A DNA stretch of 64,000 bases from the NCBI RefSeq assembly GCF_001653335.1, contig NZ_CP015079.1, positions 1,488,001 to 1,552,000 on the forward strand. Reading direction: 5' to 3'. This document shows, one piece after another, positions 15,337-24,145 of this stretch. Position 1 is the first letter of the stretch, and each line of letters opens with the position of its first letter. A model generated the notes under the pieces. The model had not been told where the DNA came from. It searched no databases and worked only from the letters and a program-made list of their open reading frames with translations. The stretch comes from Nocardioides dokdonensis FR1436. GTDB lineage: Bacteria; Actinomycetota; Actinomycetes; Propionibacteriales; Nocardioidaceae. A program made the position numbers and the translations under genes.

Positions 15337-16284
15337 TCAGGCGGGGTCGGTGGGTGCGCCGGCCTGCACGTCGCCGGCGTGCGAGGTGCCGCCCCGGACC
15401 CCCAGCGACCGGGCGATGGCCTCGTCGAGGCCGGTGAAGGTGTGGCCCGGCACCAGGTCGCGGCGTACGTCGTCCTCCTCGCAGACCATGTCGTGCGAGA
15501 GGCTCTCGGCGAGCGCCTTGACGGTGCCGCGCGGCATTCCGGTCAGCAGCGCGCTGGCCCGGCCCACGAGCCACATCGGGACCCCCGGCACCACCGGCCG
15601 CCGCCGCCGCAGCCCGGCCACCTCGGCGTAGCGGGCCAGGAGCTGGGGGTAGGTCAGCACCTCGTCGGCGCCCAGGTCGTAGTGCCGGTTGCGGGGCTCG
15701 CCCCCGATCGCGGCGAGCAGCACGTGGACGACGTCCTCGACGGCGACGGGCTGCAGCCGCCGGTTCATCCAGCGCGGCACCGGGGTGATCGGGAGCCGGT
15801 CGCTGAGGCGGCGCAGCAGCTCGAACGAGGTCGATCCGGCGCCCACGATCATCGCGGCACGCAGGACCGTGGCCGGGACCGGTGCGTCGAGGAAGACCTG
15901 CTCCACCTCGGCGCGGGAGCGCAGGTGGTCGGACAGCTTACCCGGCGGGACCAGGCCCGAGAGGTAGACGATGCGGCCCACGCCCGCGTCGTCGCTGGCG
16001 CGGGCCACCAGCTCGGCGGCCTCGCGGTCCTTGCGCACGAAGTCGCCGTCGCCCATCGAGTGGACCAGGTAGACGACCGCGTCGACGCCTCGGACGGCGG
16101 CCGCGACGAGCTCCTCGTCGGTGATGTCGAACTGCCGGGCCTCGACCTCGTCACCCCATGGGTAGCCGTCGAGCGCCTCCTCGTCGCGGGTGGCGGCGAG
16201 CACCTCGTGCCCGGCCTCGAGGAGGGCGGGGATCAGCCGGGAGCCGACGTACCCGGTGGCTCCGGTGACCAGGACCCGGCTCAC
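15337..16284 (-). CDS. NAD(P)H-binding protein, atypical SDR/NmrA type
   Basis: 315 aa. The Rossmann motif is VLVTGATGYVGSRLIPALLE at the very N-terminus; VVYLVHSMGDGDFVRKDREA and RIVYLSGLVPPG fit the atypical SDR group that is related to NAD(P)H-quinone reductase and nucleoside-diphosphate-sugar epimerase proteins. The YxxxK pair is not in the usual place, as is normal in this group. Substrate unknown. It is divergent from the SDR pair at 16554, with a 269-bp gap in which I see only GC-rich imperfect inverted repeats and no clear promoter. Confidence 0.85.
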   Translation of the reverse strand: MSRVLVTGATGYVGSRLIPALLEAGHEVLAATRDEEALDGYPWGDEVEARQFDITDEELVAAAVRGVDAVVYLVHSMGDGDFVRKDREAAELVARASDDAGVGRIVYLSGLVPPGKLSDHLRSRAEVEQVFLDAPVPATVLRAAMIVGAGSTSFELLRRLSDRLPITPVPRWMNRRLQPVAVEDVVHVLLAAIGGEPRNRHYDLGADEVLTYPQLLARYAEVAGLRRRRPVVPGVPMWLVGRASALLTGMPRGTVKALAESLSHDMVCEEDDVRRDLVPGHTFTGLDEAIARSLGVRGGTSHAGDVQAGAPTDPA

Positions 16285-16553
16285 GACCGGACCGCCGAGC
16301 GGGCCGCGGGCAGCGCGGAGGGGTGGACGAGGGGGGTGAGGCGCGGGAAGAGGGGCACCTTCGGAACCTAGCCCTCCCGGCCGGGGCGCGCGTCACCCCC
16401 GCGAGCGTGGCGGCGAGCACACGCGCGGGTGGTGTCCGGGCCGGGAGCGCCTGCCTACCGTGGAGAAACCGATTCCCACGAGCCCCGGGAGCCGAGCACC
16501 CGGTCCCGGGCGGACCGCCGCGTGCCGGCGCCGGACCGACCAGAGGACCTCCC

Positions 16554-17468
16554 GTGAACCTGCTCGACCCCTTCGGACTGCTCACGAGCGTGCTGCCCGT
16601 GCCGCCGGTCCCGACCACCGATCCCTCGGTGGTCGTCGTCACCGGCGCCACGAGCGGGATCGGGGAGGCGACCGCGCTGCGGGCCGCCGCGGCCGGGCAC
16701 CACCTCGTGCTGGTGGCGCGGCGCGAGCCCGAGCTCGAGAAGACGGCGAGCGCCTGCGACGACGAGGGGGCCGCCTCCACGCTGGTGGTGCCCACCGACC
16801 TCGCCGACGACGCCGCCGTGGCCGCCATGGTGGCGCAGGTGGTGGAGCGGCACGACCGCATCGACGCCGTCCTGCACTGTGCCGGCGTGGTGTCCTACGG
16901 CCGCACCGAGGACACCACGGCCGAGGACTTCGCCGACGTCGTGACCACCAACCTGCTCGGCACCGCGTGCGTGGCCCGGCACGTGCTGCCGGTGCTGCGC
17001 CGCCAGCGCCGCGGCGACCTGGTCGTGGTCGGGTCGCTGCTCGGCTACATCGCGGTGCCCGAGATGACGCCGTACGTCGTCAGCAAGTGGGGGGTGCGCG
17101 CGCTCGTGCGCCAGCTGCGCATCGAGAACGTCGACCTGCCCGACGTGCGGATCAGCCACGTCTCGCCGGGCAGCGTGGACACCCCCATCTACGACAACGC
17201 CCTCGACTCGGCCGGCGCGGTCAACACCCCGCCGCCGCCGTCGATCAGCCCCGAGCGGGTGGCCCGCGTGGTCCTCGCCCAGGTCGGTTCACGTCGGGCC
17301 GGGCGCCAGACGGCGCTGAGCAACTACGCGCTCCTCGCCGCCTTCAACCTGGCCCCGGCCGCGGTGTACGACCGCGTGGTCGGGCCGCTGTTCCACGTGG
17401 CGTCGCGGCGGCTGCGCCCCGACGCCACCGCGGAGGCCGGGGCGAGCGACCGCGAGGGCGCTGCATGA
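16554..17468 (+). CDS. SDR family oxidoreductase (first of a coupled pair)
   Basis: 304 aa. Glycine motif VVTGATSGIGEATALR near residue 27, CAGV in place of NAAG, and catalytic YVVSKWG. The C-terminal extension (TALSNYALLAAFNLAPAAVY then DRVVGPLFHVASRR) is hydrophobic and could touch the membrane or a lipid substrate. The GTG at 16554 has AGAGGAC a few bases ahead. Its TGA overlaps the ATG of a second SDR of similar build (17465-17468). The two share the distinctive (Y/C)-x-x-(S/A)KWG and PGxVDTPxY segments, so they look like an old tandem duplication. Confidence 0.9.
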   Translation: MNLLDPFGLLTSVLPVPPVPTTDPSVVVVTGATSGIGEATALRAAAAGHHLVLVARREPELEKTASACDDEGAASTLVVPTDLADDAAVAAMVAQVVERHDRIDAVLHCAGVVSYGRTEDTTAEDFADVVTTNLLGTACVARHVLPVLRRQRRGDLVVVGSLLGYIAVPEMTPYVVSKWGVRALVRQLRIENVDLPDVRISHVSPGSVDTPIYDNALDSAGAVNTPPPPSISPERVARVVLAQVGSRRAGRQTALSNYALLAAFNLAPAAVYDRVVGPLFHVASRRLRPDATAEAGASDREGAA

Positions 17469-18355
17469 GCCGGGTGGTGATGGTCGTCGGGGGCACCTCC
17501 GGGATCGGCCTGGCCACCGCCGAGCAGCTGGTGCAGGCCGGGGACCACGTCGTGGTCGTCGCCCGCGACGAGCAGCGGGTGCGCGACGTGGCCGCCGCAC
17601 TCGCGGGTCGCGCCGGGCCCGCCAGCGCGAGCGGGGTCGTCGCCGACGTCACCGACGAGGCGTCCGTGCGGGCGGCGGTCACGACCTGCCTGGCCGAGCA
17701 GGGCCGCCTCGACGCCGTGGTCCTGACGGCGCAGGTGATGGCCTACGGCACGGTCGAGGAGGTGCCGGCCGACGTCTTCGGCCACGTCATCGACACGGGG
17801 CTGCGCGGCACCGTCCACGTCGCGCAGGCGGTGCTGCCGCACTTCCGTGAGCACGGCGGCGCGCTGGTGGTGGTCAGCTCGCTGCTGGCGCAGATCGCGG
17901 TGCCGTCGATGAGCAGCTACTGCACCGCCAAGTGGGGCCAGCTCGGGCTGGTGCGCTCCCTGCAGAACGAGCTCCGTGGCGTCCCCGGGGTCAGCGTCTC
18001 CCTGGTGCTGCCGGGCGCCGTCGACACCCCCGTCTACGAGCAGTCCGCGTCGTACGCCGGCCGCGCCGGGCACGCCCCGCCCCCCGTCGTCGGCCCCGAC
18101 CGGGTCGCGCGCGCCTGCGTGCGCGCCATCGACCACCCCCGCCGTCAGGTCCACGTGGGCCCGGGCAACCGGCTCACGTTGCTCGGCTTCCGGGTGCTGC
18201 CCGGTGTCTACGACCGGCTGGCCCCGGTGCTGGTGGACCGCGTCGCCCTGCGTGGCCCCCGGGTCGAGCCGCACCCCGGCAACGTGTGGCGCGCCCGTCC
18301 CGAGAAGGAGGCGGTGCGCGGTGGCTGGTCGTTCCTCGGCCGCCGCGGGAGGTAG
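17465..18355 (+). CDS. SDR family oxidoreductase (second of a coupled pair)
   Basis: 296 aa. Glycine motif VVGGTSGIGLATAEQL, catalytic YCTAKWGQLG, and PGAVDTPVYEQSASYAG. Like its upstream neighbour it carries a C-terminal part with VYDRLAPVLVDRVALR, matching VYDRVVGPLFHVASRR of the first SDR, which supports common origin. The NNAG position reads TAQV, unusual in both partners. It starts within the previous stop codon. The stop (TAG, 18353-18355) is followed by two 133-bp repeats and the convergent PEP carboxylase gene. Confidence 0.9.
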   Translation: MSRVVMVVGGTSGIGLATAEQLVQAGDHVVVVARDEQRVRDVAAALAGRAGPASASGVVADVTDEASVRAAVTTCLAEQGRLDAVVLTAQVMAYGTVEEVPADVFGHVIDTGLRGTVHVAQAVLPHFREHGGALVVVSSLLAQIAVPSMSSYCTAKWGQLGLVRSLQNELRGVPGVSVSLVLPGAVDTPVYEQSASYAGRAGHAPPPVVGPDRVARACVRAIDHPRRQVHVGPGNRLTLLGFRVLPGVYDRLAPVLVDRVALRGPRVEPHPGNVWRARPEKEAVRGGWSFLGRRGR

Positions 18356-18374
18356 GTCGAGCGCCCGAGCGCGT

Positions 18375-18646
18375 CGTTGGTCGAGCAGCGAGGGCCGCAG
18401 GCTCGAGCGCCCGTCGAGGCACCGTGACTGAGTGGGGTACGGCGAGCGCGCACGGCACCGGGTCTCGACTGCGTTCGTCGCTGGCGCTCCTCACTGCTCG
18501 ACCAACGTCAGGTCGTTGGTCGAGCAGCGAGGGCCGCAGGCTCGAGCGCCCGTCGAGACCCCGTGACTGAGCGGGGTACGGCGAGCGCGCACGTCACCGG
18601 GTCCCGACTGCGTTCGTCGCTGGCGCTCCTCACTGCTCGACCAACG
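18375..18646. repeat. Two tandem copies of a 133-bp palindromic element, family 3
   Basis: Copy 1 is 18375-18507, copy 2 is 18514-18646, 6 bp apart. Each starts with CGTTGGTCGAGCAG and ends with its exact complement CTGCTCGACCAACG, and the interior is partly self-complementary (for example CAGGCTCGAGCGCC). The copies differ by a handful of bases, so the duplication is recent or kept by conversion. No reading frame with protein character is present. It looks like a small MITE- or REP-like element, and it fills the gap between convergent SDR and ppc genes. Confidence 0.85.
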
Positions 18647-18650
18647 GCGG

Positions 18651-21449
18651 TCAGCCGGTGTTGCGGAGCCCCGCGGCGATGCCGTTGATGGTGAGCAGGA
18701 GCGCGCGCTGCAGCTCGGCGGGCGGCTCCTCGCCCTCCGGCACGGCGCGCACCCGCGCCAGCAGCGACACCTGGAGGGCGTGCAGCGGCGCGAGGTAGGA
18801 GTCGCGCAGCTCGAGGGTCTGGCGCAGCACCGGCGCGCTCTCGAGGAGCTCGTCCTGGCCGGTCACGGCGAGGACCTCCGCGACCGTGCGGGCGTGCTCC
18901 TCGCGGATGTGGTCGAAGAGCCCGGCCGCGGCGTCCGGCACCAGCGTGCGCACGTAGCGCGCGGCGATGTCGAGGTCGGTCTTGGCCAGCGTCATCTGCA
19001 CGTTGGACAGGAAGGTGCGGAAGAACGGCCACGAGGCGTACATCTCCTGCAGCACCTCCTCGCGCCCGCCCTCGCGGGCGGCCGCCAGGCCCGACCCGAC
19101 GCCGTACCAGCCGGGCAGGATGATCCGCGACTGGGTCCAGCCGAAGACCCACGGGATCGCGCGCAGGTCGTCGAGCCCGCCGTCGCCGCCGGGACGCTTC
19201 GCCGGGCGGGAGCCGATGTTCATCTTGCCGAGCTCGTCGACGGGCGTCGCCGCGACGAAGAACCCGACCAGCCCGGGGTCGCGCACCAGCGAGCGGTACG
19301 TCGTCTGGCCGCTCGCCGCGACCACGTCCATGGTGTCGTCCCAGGCGTCGAGGACGTCACGGGGCAGCAGCCGGTCGCGGTGCAGCACCGAGGCCTCGAC
19401 GACCGCGGCGAGGGCGCCCTCGAGGTTCCAGCGGCCGAGCTCGGGCAGCAGGTACTTGTCGGAGATGACCTCGCCCTGCTCGGTGATCTTGATCGGACCG
19501 TCGAGGCTGCCGTTGGGCTGGGCGAGGATCGCCTCGGCGGTCGGCCCGCCGCCACGCCCCACGGACCCCCCGCGGCCGTGGAAGAGCCGCAGCAGCACGC
19601 CGTGCTCGCGGGCCACGTCGCGCAGCGCGCGCTGGGCGCGGTGGATCTGCCACTGCGACGCCGCGATGCCGGCGTCCTTGGAGGAGTCGGAGTAGCCGAG
19701 CATGATCTCCTGCACGTCGCCGCGCGCCGCGACCACGCGGCGGTACGACGCGTCGCTGAGCAGCTCGTCGAGGAGCGGGCCGGCGGTCTCGAGCTCGGCG
19801 ACGGTCTCGAAGAGGGGCGCGAACCCGATTCGCGCCGTGGCTGGCCGGGTCTCCGAGCCGAGGTCGACGAGCCCGGCCTCGCGGGCCAGCACGACGACGG
19901 CGAAGAGGTCGTCGACGTGGTGGGTCATCGAGACGATGTAGGTCTCCACCACGTCGGGCCCGTAGGTGTCCTGGGCCCGGCGCAGGGTGCGCAGCAGGCC
20001 CAGCGACGCCGCCGCGGGTCCGTCGGGCGGCACCTGCCCGGTGCCCACGAGCGGCCGGCGCCCGGCCATCTCGGCGCGCAGCGCCTGCGTGCGGGCGGTG
20101 TGGTCGAGCTCGCCGTAGGGCCGCTCGAGCTCCCCGAGGCGGTCGTACAGCTCGGCCAGCGCCTCGTGGTGCTTCCCGGAGTGCTCACGCACGTCGAGGG
20201 TGGCCATGCCGGTGCCGAACGCGGTGGCCGTGCGCAGCAGCCGCAGCACCGACCCGTCGGCGGTGAGCCGGTCGCCGTCGGCGAGCATCGAGTCGCGCAC
20301 CAGGCGCAGGTCCTCGAGCAGCTCGCCGAGGTGCGCGTAGTCGCGGCCCGGCTCGTGGGCGGTGGCGTGGGCCAGCCGGTCGCGGGTGCGCAGCAGCCGC
20401 ACCCGCACGAACGACAGCTTGAGCCGGTAGGGCTCCTCGGCGTTGAGTCGGCGGATCGTCGAGTAGGTGATCGGCAGCGCCTCGGCGTCTGCCTCGAGCG
20501 AGGCCAGCAGCTCCGCGCTGGCGGCCACGACGCGGGTGGAGGCGGAGACCTCGGTGAGGATCTCGTCGACCTGGGCCACCAGCTCGCGCAGCCCGGCGTC
20601 GTGCTGGATCGCGAGGACCTCCAGGGTGACCTCCGGGGTGACGTTGGGGTTGCCGTCGCGGTCGCCGCCGGCCCAGCTGCCGAAGCGCAGCGGCCGCGCG
20701 GTCACCGGCAGCTCCACCCCGATCGCGGCCAGGCGCCGGTCGAGCTCCTGGAGCAGGTCGGGCACCACCCGCCGGGCCAGCTGGCCCAGGTAGTACAGCG
20801 AGGTGCGGGCCTCGTCCCGGGGGTCGGGCCGCGCGATCCGGAGCTCGTCGGTCTGCCACAGCACGTCGACCAGCTCGGCGAGCCGGCGCTCGTGCCGCTC
20901 GGCGTCGCCGGGACGGGCGCGGGGGTCCTCCGAGGCGTGCACCACGTCGGCGATGGTGCGCAGCAGCGCCAGGACCGTGCGCCGGCTGGCCTCGGTCGGG
21001 TGCGCGGTGAACACCGGCCGGTACTCCACCCGGCGCAGCACGTCGGAGACCAGGGCGACGTCGACGCTGCCCTCGGCGAGCGCCTCCCCGATGCGCCCCA
21101 CCGCCACGGCCAGCGGGCCCTCGTCCTCGGCCGTCACCTCCTGCCAGCGGTGCAGCTGCTCGGTGACGTTGACGAGCTGGAAGTAGTTCGTGAACGCGCG
21201 GGCCAGCACCACCGCGGTGTCGTCGTCGACGCCCTCGAGGAGGTCGTGCAGCGCGCCGTCGTCGTCCTCGCGCGCCAACGCCCGCACCTGCTCGACTAGG
21301 GCGAGGAGCTCCGGCCCCTCGTGCCGGGTCAGCGCCTCGCCGAGCAGGGCTGCGAGCTGGCGCACCGAGGCCCGCAGCGCCGTGTGCTGCTCGTCGGAGG
21401 AGACGCCGGTGGCGTAGCGGGTCACGTCGGGCTGGTCGGTGTCGGCCAT
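18651..21449 (-). CDS. ppc: Phosphoenolpyruvate carboxylase
   Basis: 932 aa, the full length of bacterial PEPC. It adds bicarbonate to phosphoenolpyruvate to give oxaloacetate, refilling the TCA cycle. Conserved blocks: the catalytic His in PVFTAHPTEASRRTV (about residue 145), GGDRDGNPNVTPEV, IMLGYSDSSKDAG, and LFHGRGGSVGRGGGPT; the C-terminus ends LRNTG, the usual PEPC end. I chose the ATG at 21449 (MADTDQPDV); the open frame upstream is antisense to the PLP-enzyme gene. A short 84-bp divergent region separates it from that gene. It ends 5 bp from the family 3 repeat. Confidence 0.97.
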   Translation of the reverse strand: MADTDQPDVTRYATGVSSDEQHTALRASVRQLAALLGEALTRHEGPELLALVEQVRALAREDDDGALHDLLEGVDDDTAVVLARAFTNYFQLVNVTEQLHRWQEVTAEDEGPLAVAVGRIGEALAEGSVDVALVSDVLRRVEYRPVFTAHPTEASRRTVLALLRTIADVVHASEDPRARPGDAERHERRLAELVDVLWQTDELRIARPDPRDEARTSLYYLGQLARRVVPDLLQELDRRLAAIGVELPVTARPLRFGSWAGGDRDGNPNVTPEVTLEVLAIQHDAGLRELVAQVDEILTEVSASTRVVAASAELLASLEADAEALPITYSTIRRLNAEEPYRLKLSFVRVRLLRTRDRLAHATAHEPGRDYAHLGELLEDLRLVRDSMLADGDRLTADGSVLRLLRTATAFGTGMATLDVREHSGKHHEALAELYDRLGELERPYGELDHTARTQALRAEMAGRRPLVGTGQVPPDGPAAASLGLLRTLRRAQDTYGPDVVETYIVSMTHHVDDLFAVVVLAREAGLVDLGSETRPATARIGFAPLFETVAELETAGPLLDELLSDASYRRVVAARGDVQEIMLGYSDSSKDAGIAASQWQIHRAQRALRDVAREHGVLLRLFHGRGGSVGRGGGPTAEAILAQPNGSLDGPIKITEQGEVISDKYLLPELGRWNLEGALAAVVEASVLHRDRLLPRDVLDAWDDTMDVVAASGQTTYRSLVRDPGLVGFFVAATPVDELGKMNIGSRPAKRPGGDGGLDDLRAIPWVFGWTQSRIILPGWYGVGSGLAAAREGGREEVLQEMYASWPFFRTFLSNVQMTLAKTDLDIAARYVRTLVPDAAAGLFDHIREEHARTVAEVLAVTGQDELLESAPVLRQTLELRDSYLAPLHALQVSLLARVRAVPEGEEPPAELQRALLLTINGIAAGLRNTG

Positions 21450-21533
21450 GGGCCCAGTCTGTCGTGACCGGCCCGAGTCGTGGCGGCCCGACCGCGACGT
21501 GGGCATCGCCCGGGCGGGTGGCAGCATGCGGGC

Positions 21534-22751
21534 ATGGCTGTCCTCGACGTCGACCGTGTCCGCGCCTGGTTCCCCGCCCTCTCGTCGGGGCCGGACTCGC
21601 GGGAGGCCCGCTTCGACGGACCCGGCGGTTCCCTGGTGCCGAGCCGGGTGGCCGAGGCCGTGGCGGAGGCGATGACCGCCGGGATGTGCCAGCGGGGCGC
21701 GTTGACCCCGACGCAGCGGCGTACCGAGGCGACGGTGGGGGACGCCCGGGCCGCGATCGGCGACCTGCTCGGCACCGACCCGCGCGGCGTCGTCCTGGGC
21801 CGCTCGATGACAGCGCTGACCTTCGAGATGGCGCGCACCCTGGCGCAGGACTGGGGTCCCGGCGACGAGGTCGTCGTCAGCCGCCTCGACCACGACAGCA
21901 ACATCCGGCCGTGGGTGCTGGCCGCCGAGCGGGCCGGGGCCGTGGTGCGGTGGATCGACTTCGACCCGGTCACCGCCGAGCTGGACCCGGTCGGCACCGT
22001 GCGCGGGCTGCTCTCCGAGCGCACCCGGCTGGTCGCGGTCACCGCCGCCTCCAACCTGTTCGGCACCCGCCCCGACGTCGCCGCGATCAGCGCCGCCGCC
22101 CACGAGGTGGGCGCGCTGACGTACGTCGACGCGGTGCACCTGGCTCCGCACACGCTCGTCGACCGGGTTGCGCTCGGTGCCGACCTGGTGGCCTGCTCGC
22201 CGTACAAGTTCTTCGGTCCGCACCTCGGCGCGGTCGCGGGCGACCCGGCGCTGCTCGAGACGCTGCGGCCCGACAAGCTGCTGCCGTCCTCCGACGCGGT
22301 GCCCGAGCGCTTCGAGCTCGGCACGCTGCCCTACGAGATGCTCGCCGGCGTCACGGCCGCCGTCGACGCGCTCGCCGACCTGCTCGACCAGCCGGGCGAC
22401 CTGCCGCGCCGCGAGCGGCTCGCCGCGTCGATGGCCGCGGTGGGCGAGCACGAGGACGCGCTGCTGGCCAGGCTGCTGGGCGGTGTCGACGACCTCCCGG
22501 GCGTACGGGTGCACGGCAGCCCCGCGCGGCGTACGCCGACCGTGCTGCTCGGCGTCGACGGGCACGACCCCGCCGCGGTGCAGCAGCACCTCGTCGACCG
22601 CGACGTGCTCGCCCCCGCAGGCAGCTTCTACGCCCTGGAGGCGTCGCGCCACGCGGGCCTCGGCGACGCCGGCGGGGTCCGGGTGGGGCTCTCGCCGTAC
22701 TCCACCGCGGCCGAGGTGGACCGGCTGCTCACCGGGCTGGCCGCGCTCTGA
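21534..22751 (+). CDS. Cysteine desulfurase-like class V PLP enzyme (TIGR01976-type)
   Basis: 405 aa, fold-type I PLP enzyme. The PLP Lys lies in ACSPYKFFGPHLG (about residue 227); SRLDHDSNIRPW and YVDAVHLAPHTLVD give the other cofactor contacts (His, Asp). The family is related to SufS/NifS and to isopenicillin N epimerase-like proteins, but the mobile loop with a catalytic Cys is not evident, so desulfurase activity is doubtful. The ATG at 21534 is preferred to one 54 bp upstream. It sits downstream of, and convergent with, the egtB-egtD-yjbR operon; because EgtE, the C-S lyase of ergothioneine synthesis, is also a class V PLP enzyme, that role is possible but unproven. Confidence 0.82.
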   Translation: MAVLDVDRVRAWFPALSSGPDSREARFDGPGGSLVPSRVAEAVAEAMTAGMCQRGALTPTQRRTEATVGDARAAIGDLLGTDPRGVVLGRSMTALTFEMARTLAQDWGPGDEVVVSRLDHDSNIRPWVLAAERAGAVVRWIDFDPVTAELDPVGTVRGLLSERTRLVAVTAASNLFGTRPDVAAISAAAHEVGALTYVDAVHLAPHTLVDRVALGADLVACSPYKFFGPHLGAVAGDPALLETLRPDKLLPSSDAVPERFELGTLPYEMLAGVTAAVDALADLLDQPGDLPRRERLAASMAAVGEHEDALLARLLGGVDDLPGVRVHGSPARRTPTVLLGVDGHDPAAVQQHLVDRDVLAPAGSFYALEASRHAGLGDAGGVRVGLSPYSTAAEVDRLLTGLAAL

Positions 22752-22752
22752 C

Positions 22753-22810
22753 GAGCAGTCACTTGTGCACCACCCACCGGTCAGGTTCGCACCACCCACC
22801 GGTCAGGTGG
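22753..22810. repeat. 22-bp repeats, family 1 (two units and a part)
   Basis: Units in inverted orientation relative to the array at 8906: 22753-22774 (contains GTCACTTGTGCACCACC), 22775-22796 (CACCGGTCAGGTTCGCACC) and a partial copy 22797-22810. They fill the gap between the convergent PLP-enzyme gene (stop 22751) and yjbR-like gene; the stop codon of the latter (22803-22805) is read from the GGTCAGG of the partial unit. Confidence 0.8.
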
Positions 22811-23150
22811 GCAGGACCTCGCCACGCTGCTCCAGGAGCGCGGTCGGGGCGGTGAGCCGCCAGGCCTCGAAGACCAGCTCGGCGAGCTCGTCGCGCTGCA
22901 CGTGCTCGAGGTGGGCCACCACCCAGCCGAAGCCGCCGGCGGTGAACTGGACCTCGAAGACGTCGGGCCGCATCGCGACCAGGGCCAGCTGCTCGGCCAG
23001 GGTCTGCTTCAGCCCGACGGTGACGGTCGGCTCCCACAGGTAGCCGAAGGTGCGCCCGGCGACGCTGAGCTTGACGTAGCGGTCGTGGTCGGCGCGAGCG
23101 GTGCCGGGCAGCTGGTCCACGAGCTCGACGACGTCGAGGGTGCCGCTCAT
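22803..23150 (-). CDS. MmcQ/YjbR family DNA-binding-like protein
   Basis: 115 aa. The pattern YVKLSVAGRTFGYLWEPTVT near residue 25 and FGWVVAHLEHVQRDELAELV near the end is the YjbR/MmcQ (double-wing, CyaY-like) fold. The biochemical role is not known. The ATG at 23150 lies 14 bp after the egtD stop, so it is the last gene of the egtB-egtD operon. Its stop codon comes from a 22-bp repeat unit, which suggests the original end of the gene was altered by the repeat. Confidence 0.85.
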   Translation of the reverse strand: MSGTLDVVELVDQLPGTARADHDRYVKLSVAGRTFGYLWEPTVTVGLKQTLAEQLALVAMRPDVFEVQFTAGGFGWVVAHLEHVQRDELAELVFEAWRLTAPTALLEQRGEVLPT

Positions 23151-23164
23151 CGCCCCTGCGCCGC

Positions 23165-24145
23165 TCAGGTCAGCCGGGCGAGGGTGACCGCGAAGTCGCC
23201 GGCCGGGTCGGTCCAGCTCTCGCGCACCTCGAAGCCGGCCGCGCCGAGCTCGCGGGCCACCTGCGCGGGGCGGAACTTGGTCGAGATCTCCACCTGGATC
23301 TCCTCACCGGCCGCGAGGTCGAGGACCAGCTCGGCGCCCGGGACCCGCACGGTCTGCGGCACCGTCGCGCGCAGCCGCAGGTCCATCCGGCCCATGTGGG
23401 CGTCCCACAGCGGCACGTAGTCGAACCGGTCGGGCTCGAAGTCGGCGCCGAGCTCGCGGTTGAGCACCACCAGGCAGTTGCGCACGAACGCCTCGGTGAT
23501 CCCCTGCGAGTCGTGGTACGCCGCGACCAGCCGGTCGGCGTCCTTGACCAGGTCGGTGCCGAGCAGCACCCAGTCGCCCGGCGCCAGAGAGTCGGCCAGG
23601 GCGCCGAGGAAGGCGCCGCGCTCCTCGACGTACAGGTTGCCGATGGTGCTGCCGAGGAACGCCACCAGCCGGCGCTGGCCCTCGGGCAGGTGACCCAGGT
23701 GCAGGGTGAAGTCGCCGACGATGGCCTCGACCGTGGTGTCGGGGTAGCGCTCGCCGAGCATCGTGGCGGCGTCGCGCAGCGTCTGCTCCGAGACGTCGAC
23801 GGGCACGAAGCGGTGCAGCGCGCCCGCCTCGGCGAACGCGTCGAGCAGCAGCCGCGTCTTGTCGCTGGTGCCGCTGCCGAGCTCGACGAGGGTGGTGGCG
23901 TCGCAGGCCGCCGCGATGTCGGCGGCGTACGTCGCCAGGATCGAGCGCTCGGCCTCGGTCGGGTAGTACTCCGGCAGCCGGGTGATCTCGTCGAAGAGCC
24001 GCGAGCCCTCGTCGTCGTAGAGCCACTTCGGCGGCAGCCGCAACGGGCGTCCGCCCAGCCCGCGGCGCACGTCGGCGACCAGCGAGCCGGACGCCCAGTC
24101 GGTGTCGAGCAGGACCTGGACGACGGGTTCGGGGGTGCTGCTCAC
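23165..24145 (-). CDS. egtD: L-histidine N(alpha)-methyltransferase (ergothioneine synthesis)
   Basis: 326 aa, the usual EgtD length. It puts three methyl groups from SAM on the histidine amino group to give hercynine, the first dedicated step of ergothioneine synthesis. Visible motifs: PPKWLYDDEGSRLFDEIT and LPEYYPTEAERSIL at the N-terminus, the SAM loop LVELGSGTSDKTRLLL (about residues 80-95), VDVSEQTL, and FLGSTIGNLYVEERGAFL. The GTG at 24145 overlaps the egtB stop by 4 bp (GTGA), which fixes the start. Gene order is egtB, egtD, yjbR-like on one transcript; egtA, egtC and egtE are not in the window. Confidence 0.96.
   Translation of the reverse strand: MSSTPEPVVQVLLDTDWASGSLVADVRRGLGGRPLRLPPKWLYDDEGSRLFDEITRLPEYYPTEAERSILATYAADIAAACDATTLVELGSGTSDKTRLLLDAFAEAGALHRFVPVDVSEQTLRDAATMLGERYPDTTVEAIVGDFTLHLGHLPEGQRRLVAFLGSTIGNLYVEERGAFLGALADSLAPGDWVLLGTDLVKDADRLVAAYHDSQGITEAFVRNCLVVLNRELGADFEPDRFDYVPLWDAHMGRMDLRLRATVPQTVRVPGAELVLDLAAGEEIQVEISTKFRPAQVARELGAAGFEVRESWTDPAGDFAVTLARLT

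Noticed and set aside
18780..21299. An 839-aa open frame on the plus strand over ppc
   Set aside because: Antisense shadow of PEP carboxylase with low-complexity composition; all PEPC motifs are on the minus strand.
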